This document shows positions 51,301 to 58,925 of a stretch of DNA of 60,085 nt, piece after piece. Where the stretch lies: contig CAZQMV010000013.1 of NCBI GenBank assembly GCA_964594635.1, forward strand, positions 1-60,085. Direction: 5' to 3'. Position 1 is the stretch's first letter. Every line of letters starts with the position of its first letter. The notes beneath the pieces were generated by a model. That model did not search any database. It saw nothing but the letters and a program-made list of their open reading frames with translations, and was not told the DNA's origin. The stretch comes from Berkiella sp964594635 (GTDB taxonomy: Bacteria; Pseudomonadota; Gammaproteobacteria; Berkiellales; Berkiellaceae). Both the position numbers and the translations under genes were made by a program.

Positions 51301-51348
51301 GCAATAAGCATGGACGCCCCTAAAACAAAGTCCCCCTCAAAACCATAA
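48325..51348 (+). CDS. Ankyrin-repeat protein with acidic repeat N-terminus and C58-like protease domain (effector candidate)
   Basis: About 1,007 residues with a 100-N gap at codons 27-60. The N-terminus is an 18-bp tandem repeat encoding DDDEDL. Ankyrin-like repeats follow (GLNPLHAAVLQERSDVVDLLL; DTYGRTALDIAI; GNTPLHVALNFG). Between two ankyrin blocks, Cys578 in IGVCNGWGFMN, His717 in GAQHATSLYI and Asp733 in YFDSNQ have the order and context of C58/YopT-type papain-fold proteases. No signal peptide. RBS AGGA 8 bases upstream. Residue numbers depend on the nominal gap size. Confidence 0.65.
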   Translation: MADEDNDSDDEDLDDDEDLDDDEDLDXXXXXXXXXXXXXXXXXXXXXXXXXXXXXXXXXXDEDLDDDEDLDDDEDLDDDEDLDDDELLTKACEEEDIVALDTLLNDLIEDDELSEHLSEIVTELNDAARHGRVSVVNKLLEFKEVVAEATSYSNTAYENAIENRHPEVVSSLLKIDRIKEKAAESLHDLINATYTEGNEETIAEKNTGNLESIQENLDVLQDNAVLLKNKNGLNPLHAAVLQERSDVVDLLLKDRESVFRKNIRDKDDYGRTALDIAVLQENEKLTKEILDVYEDILSDVCESGTAEELESLLEEIFKHGEIDEKMLRALVSELEEAIRIDRVEIANQLIKYADINKHAAGTENIAFNASIRKNQPEIAKMLFSNPAIQEVTAQQIQDMIYGNVSYVNVTGDDEENEIEYESESENENEYGHDDEEIDEVPTENGPYLSSIMKFVNNLEDDAANILFSQKKNLLHMAVESGRLDLLEALLKDEDGIFFKNINNVDTYGRTALDIAIHKNNQSAIELIQKVPGVDLEAAKEKAKTWCDIGQSRNNKQLTDFLKLQGRDGENVIDQIGVCNGWGFMNQVYLSSGREKEFYDILRAISQWDGKKESLQNKAPESLQNRYQNLGELFEQVSNDLVLFHYNDNVTNNLQLDGWGQNSRIAQYDLVKDPKEGRELRSLFNYSQKDATREQLIEILTHASRWRDVTFDVTGAQHATSLYITDDGKFKYFDSNQKVQTPEFTSAEALADFIIQTKYKDLNLIKPNGNLDINLNAYKFYSDKTSAVPEVQPPMVELPYTLGDSSPNGFTELHYAVMENNIDKVKQIIEDDPDALLEVNAHGDTVIHMATSNNNQQMLNVLLAAGVCDVNQKNNFGNTPLHVALNFGYEKSTSALLANKDIDLNVQNTFHRSPLAFAIERSNRSAIKELLNGGAKLDVFAQDALDERKPMRDFIQQLQALDKIENPPAKPIAIVSLFQMKRSESKPLVKEESAISMDAPKTKSPSKP
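48345..48578. repeat. 18-bp tandem repeat with assembly gap
   Basis: The unit GATGATGACGAAGACCTT is seen three times before and four times after a run of exactly 100 N (48403-48502). The gap is a nominal scaffold filler; true copy number is unknown. Both sides are in the same reading phase of the acidic repeat. Confidence 0.95.
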
Positions 51349-51501
51349 CCTTTCAAATGACTATTTCGACCGAATGTCATAAAGTTGAATGACTATCTTT
51401 GCTTGCAAATAGGAATCGTTGTCAAATGGCAATCTAGGGGAGGCCATGTTACGATAATATCCCGAATTTGGTGTTTAATATTGAATAAGTAGGAGAGACA
51501 C

Positions 51502-52107
51502 ATGAGTGTTTTGGTTGGACGTAAAGCTCCCGATTTTACCTGTGCCGCAGTGTTAGGTAACGGCGAAATTACCAGCAAATACAAGTTTTCAGATGCTTGC
51601 AAGGGTAAATATGGGTTAGTTTTCTTTTACCCCTTAGACTTCACCTTTGTTTGCCCTTCAGAATTAATCGCGTTAGATAAACGTATGAATGAATTCAAAT
51701 CACGTGAAATTGAAGTGGTTGCTGTTTCTATTGATTCGCAATTTTCACATCATGCTTGGCGTAATACGGCCATCAAAGATGGCGGTATTGAAAAAGTGGC
51801 TTACACCATGGCAGCTGACGTGAATCACCGCATTTGCCAAGCATATGGTGTTGAACACCCAGAAGCAGGCGTTGCATTTCGTGCGGCTTTCATTATCGAC
51901 AAAAATGGTATCGTGCGCTCACAAATCGTTAACGATTTACCAATCGGTCGTAATATGGACGAAATTTTGCGCATATTTGATGCTATTCAGTATCATGAAA
52001 ATCACGGCGAAGTTTGCCCAGCGGGTTGGAAAAAAGGCGACAAAGGTATGACAGCATCAACGGATGGTGTGGCCAAATATCTTGCAGCTAATTCTGACAC
52101 GCTCTAG
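51502..52107 (+). CDS. Typical 2-Cys peroxiredoxin (AhpC/Tsa family)
   Basis: A 201-residue enzyme that reduces H2O2 and organic peroxides. Peroxidatic Cys is in FTFVCPSEL (about 51), resolving Cys in HGEVCPAGW (about 173). Conserved FYPLDFTF and GVAFRAAFIID support the AhpC/Prx1 group. RBS AGGAGA. It is 10 bases before a GTAGGGG...CCCCTAC hairpin. Confidence 0.94.
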   Translation: MSVLVGRKAPDFTCAAVLGNGEITSKYKFSDACKGKYGLVFFYPLDFTFVCPSELIALDKRMNEFKSREIEVVAVSIDSQFSHHAWRNTAIKDGGIEKVAYTMAADVNHRICQAYGVEHPEAGVAFRAAFIIDKNGIVRSQIVNDLPIGRNMDEILRIFDAIQYHENHGEVCPAGWKKGDKGMTASTDGVAKYLAANSDTL

Positions 52108-52116
52108 TAGTCTCTC

Positions 52117-52144
52117 GTAGGGGCGGGCAGAGGTCCTCCCCTAC
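52117..52144. repeat. GTAGGGG...CCCCTAC hairpin repeat
   Basis: GTAGGGGCGGGCAGAGG then TCCTCCCCTAC: outer 7 bases pair perfectly. It matches the ends of the elements at 26205-26347 and 46159-46450, and may be a solo end or a decayed short element. Confidence 0.6.
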
Positions 52145-52168
52145 ATGTTCGATCATTACAGGGATGTT

Positions 52169-54202
52169 ATGTCACAGAACACATTTGCGCATTTACTTGC
52201 CCCTTTAGATTTAGGGTTCACTCAGCTTAAAAACCGCGTTGTGATGGGCTCCATGCACACCGGTCTTGAAGAAGCCACCGACGGTTTTGACAAGATGGCT
52301 GAGTTTTATGCCGCCAGGGCAAGAGGAGACGTTGGCTTAATCATCACAGGTGGCATTGCGCCAAATCGTGCTGGTTGGGTCGCTCCATTTGCTGCCAGAT
52401 TATCCTCAACCTCTCAAATTCCCGATCACCAAAAAGTCACTCAAGCGGTGCATGACAATGGCGGTAAAATTGCCATGCAGATCTTGCATGCGGGTCGATA
52501 TGGTTATCATCCTTTAGCGGTTGCACCGTCTCGAATTAAAGCACCCATTAATATCTTTACGCCATGGACTTTAAGCGCAAAGGCCGTGCAAAAAACCATT
52601 GACGACTATGCAAATTGTGCATTATTAGCCAAGCAATCGGGCTATGATGGTGTGGAAATCATGGGTTCTGAAGGCTATTTAATTAACGAATTCCTTGTCA
52701 CTAAAACCAATCACCGTAGCGATGAATGGGGTGGTAGTTTTGAAAAACGCATGCGTTTTGCGGTCGATATTGTTAAAAAAACACGCGAATTAGTCGGCAA
52801 CGAATTCATTATTGTTTATCGTCTCTCGATGCTTGATTTAATCCCTGACGGGAATTTACGTGAAGAGACAGCGCTTTTAGCCCAAGCTGTTGAAGCGGTA
52901 GGCACCACCATTATCAATACCGGCATTGGTTGGCATGAAGTCAGGATCCCGACCATTGCAGCTAAGGTGCCCCGAGCAGCATTTACGTGGGTAACGCATC
53001 AATTAAGGCAAGCGGTGAGTTTACCGTTAATGACCAGCAATCGGATCAATAATCCTTACGATGCTGAAACGGTTTTAGCGCGCAATGATGCCGATTTGAT
53101 CTCCATGGCTCGTCCCTTTTTAGCCGACCCCGATTTTGTTAAAAAAACCATCGAGAACGATCTCGATTCAATTAATACATGTATTGCCTGTAATCAAGCC
53201 TGTTTAGATTATATTTTTCAGAAAAAGCGCGCGACTTGTATGGTAAATCCTTTTGCGGCTTATGAAACCGAACTGATTGCGGTTAAAGCGAAAAAAGCCA
53301 AAAAGGTTGCGGTCGTGGGAGCAGGTCCTGCGGGGATGGCTTGTAGTTTACAAGCCGCTTTGCGTGGGCATGATGTCACATTATATGAACAACAAAGTGA
53401 CATTGGTGGGCAATTTAATTTAGCCAAGAAAGTGCCTGGTAAACAAGAATTTTATGAAACATTACGCTATTTTAAGCATCAGCTTGCCAAAGCTGGCGTG
53501 AAAGTGGTGCTAAATACCGCGATTGACGCTGCCACGTTATTGACAGGCGGCTTTGAACAAGTGGTGTTAGCCACAGGGATCACGCCGCGTCCTATTCAAA
53601 TACCTGGCAGTCAGCACCCCAAAGTGGTGTCCTATGTTGATGTGATCCAAGGTAAAGTGACGGTGGGTGAGCGAGTTGCCATCATTGGTGCGGGTGGGAT
53701 TGGTTTTGACATCGCTGAATTTTTATCGCATGGTGATGCGAAACATCCCAGTCTCGATATTAAGGATTACCTCAGTTATTGGGGTATTGATCCGAATAAT
53801 GCCGTTCGCGGTGGGGTTGCCAACATTCAGCCCATTGATATTCCCTCAAAGCGTGAGATTTACCTGTTACAACGAAAAAATGAAAAATTGGGTGCGCGCT
53901 TAGGGAAAACCACCGGTTGGATCCATCGTACCGAATTAAAACGCAAAAAAGTAAAGATGATTGCGGGTGTTGAATATCAAAAAGTGGACGATGAAGGTCT
54001 ACATATTATCGTGAAGGGCAGTCCACAAGTATTAGCGGTTGATCACGTTGTGGTTTGTGCAGGTCAATTGCCCCTGAAAACCTTATATGTAGAATTAGAA
54101 GGCAAAGTGCCAGTTTGTGTGATTGGTGGGGCGGATGTTGCGCTTGAATTAGATGCTGTACGCGCTATTCGTCAGGGGACAGAGGTGGCTCTTCAGTTGT
54201 AA
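52169..54202 (+). CDS. fadH: NADPH-dependent 2,4-dienoyl-CoA reductase
   Basis: A 677-residue enzyme of unsaturated fatty acid beta-oxidation. An N-terminal OYE-like TIM barrel (about 1-340) binds FMN; the Cys cluster CIACNQACLDYIFQKKRATC binds a [4Fe-4S] cluster; the C-terminal part has FAD (VAVVGAGPAGMACS) and NADPH (VAIIGAGGIGFDIA) Rossmann folds. I chose ATG 52169 with AGGG six bases upstream; ATG 52145 falls in the hairpin repeat. The last 38 bases overlap the end of rnt. Confidence 0.95.
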   Translation: MSQNTFAHLLAPLDLGFTQLKNRVVMGSMHTGLEEATDGFDKMAEFYAARARGDVGLIITGGIAPNRAGWVAPFAARLSSTSQIPDHQKVTQAVHDNGGKIAMQILHAGRYGYHPLAVAPSRIKAPINIFTPWTLSAKAVQKTIDDYANCALLAKQSGYDGVEIMGSEGYLINEFLVTKTNHRSDEWGGSFEKRMRFAVDIVKKTRELVGNEFIIVYRLSMLDLIPDGNLREETALLAQAVEAVGTTIINTGIGWHEVRIPTIAAKVPRAAFTWVTHQLRQAVSLPLMTSNRINNPYDAETVLARNDADLISMARPFLADPDFVKKTIENDLDSINTCIACNQACLDYIFQKKRATCMVNPFAAYETELIAVKAKKAKKVAVVGAGPAGMACSLQAALRGHDVTLYEQQSDIGGQFNLAKKVPGKQEFYETLRYFKHQLAKAGVKVVLNTAIDAATLLTGGFEQVVLATGITPRPIQIPGSQHPKVVSYVDVIQGKVTVGERVAIIGAGGIGFDIAEFLSHGDAKHPSLDIKDYLSYWGIDPNNAVRGGVANIQPIDIPSKREIYLLQRKNEKLGARLGKTTGWIHRTELKRKKVKMIAGVEYQKVDDEGLHIIVKGSPQVLAVDHVVVCAGQLPLKTLYVELEGKVPVCVIGGADVALELDAVRAIRQGTEVALQL

Positions 54203-54800
54203 CAGGCAATTTCCATTGATTCACAATGTGACAAAATAATTCTGCCGTTTGTCTTGCATCATATAATGCAGAATGGGCTTCTTCAGTATTATGACTGATA
54301 TTTGCCGCAGCGAGTGCCTTAGAGAGTACCGTTTGTCCAAAGGCAAGGCCACCTAAGGTTGCTGTATCAAAGCTGGTAAAGCGATGAAAGGGATTTTTAT
54401 TAATGTGGCTTCTATCCATGGCGGCATTCAAAAAATGTTGATCAAACCAGGCATTGTGTCCTACCAATACCGCTCTTGAACAACGATTCTTTTTGCATGC
54501 TTCATTGACTTTTAAACAAAGATCTTTCATTGCGTCTTTTTCTTCAATGGCAAAACGCAAAGGATACAGTGGATCGATTTTATTAAAGGCTAACGATTTA
54601 GGATCTAAATTTGCATTTTGAAAGGGAAGGATATGGTAATGAAATTCTTCTGCCGGAAAAACTTGGCCATTAGGATCCATTTCAATCGTAATAGCCGCTA
54701 GCTCTAGCAATGCATCGTTTTTGGGCTCTAAGCCGCCGGTTTCCACGTCGATAACAACGGGCAAAAAGCCACGGAAACGTTTTCTGATTGCATTTGTCAT
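54165..54800 (-). CDS. rnt: Ribonuclease T
   Basis: A 211-residue DEDD 3'-5' exoribonuclease that trims tRNA and other stable RNA ends. Acidic motifs: VIDVETGGLE (Exo I), GHNAWFDQHFLN (Exo II) and HSALYDARQTAELF (Exo III). ATG 54800 overlaps the pyrC stop (ATGA), so translation is coupled. The 3' end overlaps fadH by 38 bases. Confidence 0.93.
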   Translation of the reverse strand: MTNAIRKRFRGFLPVVIDVETGGLEPKNDALLELAAITIEMDPNGQVFPAEEFHYHILPFQNANLDPKSLAFNKIDPLYPLRFAIEEKDAMKDLCLKVNEACKKNRCSRAVLVGHNAWFDQHFLNAAMDRSHINKNPFHRFTSFDTATLGGLAFGQTVLSKALAAANISHNTEEAHSALYDARQTAELFCHIVNQWKLPVTTEEPPLSPDE

Positions 54801-55831
54801 TCTGCAGTTTTCCAAGTGAGGGTTTCACCCGCTAAAAAGGGGACTAAGGTTTCTTCACCAAAAGCTAAAGTTGTTGGCATTTGCCAAGATGCTTTGGTGA
54901 GGGTGAGTTTATCACGGTTAAGGGGTAAACCATAAAATGTTGGGCCAAAGCAGCTTGCAAAGTTTTCTAATTTATCTAACGCGTTGGCTTGTTCAAAGGC
55001 GGCCGTGTAAAGCGCCATAGCAGAAAAAGCATTGTAAACGCCCGCACAGCCACAAGCGGCTTCTTTTTTGGATTTTGCATGTGGCGCACTATCGGTGCCT
55101 AAAAAGAATTTGGGGTTGCCACTGGTTGCCGCTGTTACCAAAGCCTTTTGGTGGGTTTGTCGTTTGAGAATAGGCAAACAGTAGTGATGGGGTTTAATAC
55201 CGCCGACCAACATATCATTGCGATTTAATAATAAATGATGGGGCGTAATGGTTGCAGCAATGTTATTAGAAGCTTGTAACACAAATTCTACGGCATCGGA
55301 GGTGGTAATATGTTCTAACACGATTTTAAGCTTTGGAAAGCGCTGGGTGAGTGGCATCAAATGACGTTCAATAAAAATACGTTCACGATCGAAAATGTCA
55401 ATTGCGGGATCATTCACTTCACCGTGAATGAGAAGGGGGAGGCCGACTTCTGACATTACTTCAAAGACCGCATCGCATTTTGAAAGCGCCGTGACGCCCG
55501 CTGATGAATTGGTGGTTACTCCGGCAGGATAAAGCTTACAGCCGATGATAAAGCCGGATTGTTTAGCTTCTTGTATCGTTTGCGGGGAGGTTTCATCCGT
55601 TAAATAGAGTGTCATCAAAGGAGTGAAGTTAATGTCGCTTGGGATCATCGCTTGAATGCGTTCACGATAGGCCATGGCCATGGCTACGGTGGTAACGGGA
55701 GGAACCAAGTTTGGCATCACCACTGCACGTCGAAACTGCCTAGCTATATCGGGTATAGTTGCTCGCAAAAAATCACCATCACGTAAGTGGCAGTGCCAGT
55801 CATCTGGATAAATAATCTCTATCGTTTCCAT
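54797..55831 (-). CDS. pyrC: Dihydroorotase
   Basis: A 344-residue zinc enzyme of pyrimidine synthesis. Metal-binding HCHLRDGDFL near residue 15, the carboxylated Lys in GCKLYPAGVT, His in LIHGEV and LEHITT and the catalytic Asp in LGTDSAPH are seen. Class II (E. coli-like) length. The gene pair pyrC-rnt with motY divergent is also found in Pseudomonas and Vibrio relatives. Confidence 0.95.
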   Translation of the reverse strand: METIEIIYPDDWHCHLRDGDFLRATIPDIARQFRRAVVMPNLVPPVTTVAMAMAYRERIQAMIPSDINFTPLMTLYLTDETSPQTIQEAKQSGFIIGCKLYPAGVTTNSSAGVTALSKCDAVFEVMSEVGLPLLIHGEVNDPAIDIFDRERIFIERHLMPLTQRFPKLKIVLEHITTSDAVEFVLQASNNIAATITPHHLLLNRNDMLVGGIKPHHYCLPILKRQTHQKALVTAATSGNPKFFLGTDSAPHAKSKKEAACGCAGVYNAFSAMALYTAAFEQANALDKLENFASCFGPTFYGLPLNRDKLTLTKASWQMPTTLAFGEETLVPFLAGETLTWKTAE

Positions 55832-55903
55832 AAAGTGTTATAGCCTTTGGTCGATGTAAATTGCGGCACCTCGGATATTTTAGCTGATAAGGATAGTTGC
55901 CTT

Positions 55904-56788
55904 ATGCCGTCTCCTAAGCTTGTGCAGGGTATTGTAGCGGTTTCTCTTCTGTTTAGCCTAGTACTAGGGCTAAAAGCAGAGGAATTTGAGGCTACTATTG
56001 CGAGCTCACGCTGGCAAAGCACAACGAACAAAATCCATTGTACCCTCACGCATACCATTCCAGGCTATGGCAGGGCTATTTTTAGCCAGTCTAACGGCGA
56101 AAAACAACATTTTGCTTTAGAGTCCATTTTAGGGCGACAGCACAATGGAAACGCCCATGTCGTGGTTTATCCACAAGAATGGAAATATGAGACGGAACCT
56201 AAAGTATTGGCGAAAGTTCCTCTTAAAATGGGGCAGGAGCCTGTCAGCTTAAATAAAGATACCGTTTATGAGTTATTAGCAGCGCTTCGTAATGGGCAAA
56301 GTGCCGCCATTATGATGAAACCTATCGATGCGCCTTATCAGGAACAGTGTTGTAACAAAGATAAGATCATCTTAAGTGCTGTGGGTTTTCAAAAAGCCTA
56401 TAAAAATTATCTCAAATGCATCGATGATATGGTTCCCGATTCTTTCTCAGAGCTTAAAGAAATGGTCATTTACTTTGACAGTGGTAGCACACTGTTGTCG
56501 CATGAAGCAGAAAGACAATTAAGTGAATTAAAAGAATATATTTTGGCCGATGGTAAAATTCGTCGCGTTGATGTGGCGGGTCATTCAGATAGCAAGGGCG
56601 GTTATATAAGCAATATGCATATGGCGAACCAGCGCATGTGGGCTGTCAAAGATTACCTCGTGTTTGCAGGTGTAAAACCTGCCGTCTTTACGTTAAAAGG
56701 CTATTCGGATAGTACGCCTAAAGCGACCAACAAAACGCCAGAGGGCAGAGCCAAAAACCGGCGGGTTATTATCAAGTTGTTCCATTAA
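55904..56788 (+). CDS. motY: MotY-like OmpA-family protein
   Basis: A 294-residue protein with signal peptide (cleavage near LGLKAEEF). The N-terminal domain with SSRWQSTTNKIHCTLTHTIPGYG and the C-terminal OmpA-like domain (from about 170; NMHMANQRMWAVKDYL, GRAKNRRVIIKL) match MotY, a T-ring component of sodium-driven flagellar stators that binds peptidoglycan. Position next to pyrC-rnt supports the call. I chose ATG 55904 with AAGGA 10 bases upstream. Whether the organism is flagellated cannot be told here. Confidence 0.82.
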   Translation: MPSPKLVQGIVAVSLLFSLVLGLKAEEFEATIASSRWQSTTNKIHCTLTHTIPGYGRAIFSQSNGEKQHFALESILGRQHNGNAHVVVYPQEWKYETEPKVLAKVPLKMGQEPVSLNKDTVYELLAALRNGQSAAIMMKPIDAPYQEQCCNKDKIILSAVGFQKAYKNYLKCIDDMVPDSFSELKEMVIYFDSGSTLLSHEAERQLSELKEYILADGKIRRVDVAGHSDSKGGYISNMHMANQRMWAVKDYLVFAGVKPAVFTLKGYSDSTPKATNKTPEGRAKNRRVIIKLFH

Positions 56789-57537
56789 AGTTTCCGCTTA
56801 GGTGCAATTAAGGCTTCTCGTTGTTTGTGTTGCATTCGTTCAACATGACTCAATAGAAAAGTGACAGTATCTTTTATCCATGAAAGGAATTTTGGAAATT
56901 TACCTCTGGTATCTTCAAAAAATTTTTTAGCTGCATTGTCATGTATTTTGACGTCAATGCTGCCATAAGTGTGTTCAACTTGCTTATTTTGTGTTTTTAA
57001 CTTGGATGAAAGTGAAAAAGTCGCAATGGGACCACCTGTGACAGTTTGATATTCAGTCGAGTTGTCTTGATCTGAGGTTCGAATATGCTCGATATCAAAT
57101 TTTTCAGTATAATCAATAGAACCATCTTCTTCTATGGTAAAAATAGCTTGGCGATTGCCAGTTCTTAACTGCGTTTCTGGTGCAAAATAGTATGCCATTA
57201 AGAGTTCGGTTAAATGCAAAAATGCGCCTTGATGCAGATATTTCGATAAATAATCATATAATTCATCGTCATCCTTGGCAAGACCTCTAAGAAAATCGCT
57301 GGTTTTTTGTGCTGTGGCAAATTGCGAATTTTTGATTTTTATCGTTCTACCCGTGATTTTATTGATCACTGTAATATTAGGATGTCTATCGAGATCATTT
57401 TTGACTTGGTCAATATCGCCTGTGGACATTAAATTAGCACTACGCTCAGCTTGTTCTGGCCTTAAGCCGTCACCAATTAATTTTTGCTTAAATTCTTCTC
57501 GAACTTTTTTCAGGTTTAATTCACGTTCAAACGCCAT
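56785..57537 (-). CDS. Hypothetical protein, helical
   Basis: A 250-residue soluble protein, charged and mostly helical, with no signal peptide. I recognise no family. The central part (about residues 55-180) looks beta-rich and the C-terminus is basic (HKQREALIAPKRKL). It sits between motY and the LuxR-type gene, converging on motY with a four-base overlap of stop codons. In this genome context an effector is possible but unsupported. Confidence 0.7.
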   Translation of the reverse strand: MAFERELNLKKVREEFKQKLIGDGLRPEQAERSANLMSTGDIDQVKNDLDRHPNITVINKITGRTIKIKNSQFATAQKTSDFLRGLAKDDDELYDYLSKYLHQGAFLHLTELLMAYYFAPETQLRTGNRQAIFTIEEDGSIDYTEKFDIEHIRTSDQDNSTEYQTVTGGPIATFSLSSKLKTQNKQVEHTYGSIDVKIHDNAAKKFFEDTRGKFPKFLSWIKDTVTFLLSHVERMQHKQREALIAPKRKL

Positions 57538-57627
57538 CTATCTACACCTTATTATTGATATACAATTTGCTTTTAAGAGAGACAGAATAAGGCTTCAGAA
57601 AGTTCAATTATGTTGTAGATACAAACG

Positions 57628-58692
57628 TTAGAATGAATAGCGTAAATAGCCGTCATGAATAGCTTGATTGAATAGCTCAATTTTATCTTTGCACCCCAGT
57701 TTCGCTTTTAGTCTATTGATATAGTCTGCAATGGTTGGGATCCCAATAGATAGCTGTTGGCTCATTTCAGCCAAGGTATAACCTTGAAGCAATAAGCGAT
57801 AACAAAACAGTTCTTGTTGAGATAATTTGCATAAAGGATGATAAATTTGCTTAAGAAAGTGTTTGGCTGAATCATCCAAATCGTCTTCTTTAATAAGATT
57901 TAGCCACTGATTGTCAAACTGATATTCAATAGCCCCTTGATGATGAGCTTTGTGAAATAGTTCACTTTTAGTGCGACACTGGAGCTTCTTTTTAATGAGT
58001 GTTAACTTTTTTGAAATCAATTTAGGGTTTGAATGCAGTTTTGATGCAAGATCATTGTTAGCGTATCCACGTAATATATAACTTAAGAAGCATTGCTCCT
58101 GTTCAGTTAATATTTCTAAGGGAACAGCATTTTTGCAAGGAAATAAAGCAGATGGATAAGGTAAAGTTCTGCCTTTTATCATCCACTCAGGAGGCATAAT
58201 AGGTTGTTGTCGTCCGATGGCGATGAGATCTTTGCCAAGTGTATTTATAAAATATTGCCCAAATTTTCGGAGTAGTCCCGGATTATTCTTGTAGAATTCT
58301 AGGCTGCTTGTGTTATCTGGTCTTGAGCCAAACTCAAATATAACCGTTTTATCTTTATGGCGTTCAATATAGGTAACAAAATTTCCCAAGTCTTGTGCAT
58401 GTGCTACTTCTAAAATTTTTTGAGGCATTAAGTGATCAAAGACGTGCCATCCTTGTAAATGAAAGCCGAATAAGATCCCCTCATTTTCAAACCAACTTTC
58501 ATAAAAGGTAGCGTTGGTATGTAGCGTAAATCCAGAGGAGTTTGGGTAGTTTTCACCATAACAAAAATAGTCAATACCTCCCAGTTTATTGAGAGGTTTT
58601 ATCATTTTTCGAATAGAGGACTCTGCCTGATAGGAAATATGATTAACAGGAATAGGGTGTGTTCTGCTTGGTAGATAAACATCGTTAACCAT
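57628..58692 (-). CDS. Regulator with two tandem LuxR-type HTH domains
   Basis: A 354-residue protein. The first about 185 residues form a sensor-like domain I cannot name. Then come two GerE/LuxR-type HTH domains: residues about 194-250 (LTEQEQCFLSYILRGYANNDLA...KKKLQCRTKSELF) and about 290-348 (LSQQELFCYRLLLQGYTLAEMS...KAKLGCKDKIELF). Each keeps the spacing of recognition helix, LxxK and xELF end. Tandem HTH copies in one chain are unusual. No quorum-sensing synthase is near. Confidence 0.8.
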   Translation of the reverse strand: MVNDVYLPSRTHPIPVNHISYQAESSIRKMIKPLNKLGGIDYFCYGENYPNSSGFTLHTNATFYESWFENEGILFGFHLQGWHVFDHLMPQKILEVAHAQDLGNFVTYIERHKDKTVIFEFGSRPDNTSSLEFYKNNPGLLRKFGQYFINTLGKDLIAIGRQQPIMPPEWMIKGRTLPYPSALFPCKNAVPLEILTEQEQCFLSYILRGYANNDLASKLHSNPKLISKKLTLIKKKLQCRTKSELFHKAHHQGAIEYQFDNQWLNLIKEDDLDDSAKHFLKQIYHPLCKLSQQELFCYRLLLQGYTLAEMSQQLSIGIPTIADYINRLKAKLGCKDKIELFNQAIHDGYLRYSF

Positions 58693-58925
58693 AAAACCAA
58701 CTACATAAAATTGCTTTAGTTATTATAATGCTTTTGGTTGAAAAGTGAACCGCTAAAAAAACCAATTCTCCTGTAAAAAGCAACGTTTATCGTATTCTGG
58801 CGAATATTTATGGCATCTTTTTGCTAAAGCCAGTGCTATTTTGGCTGTCATTTAGTCTTGCTAACTTGTTTTTAGAAAAACATCATGTTTTACATGATGA
58901 TGATGAACATTCTTTTGGAGCATTA

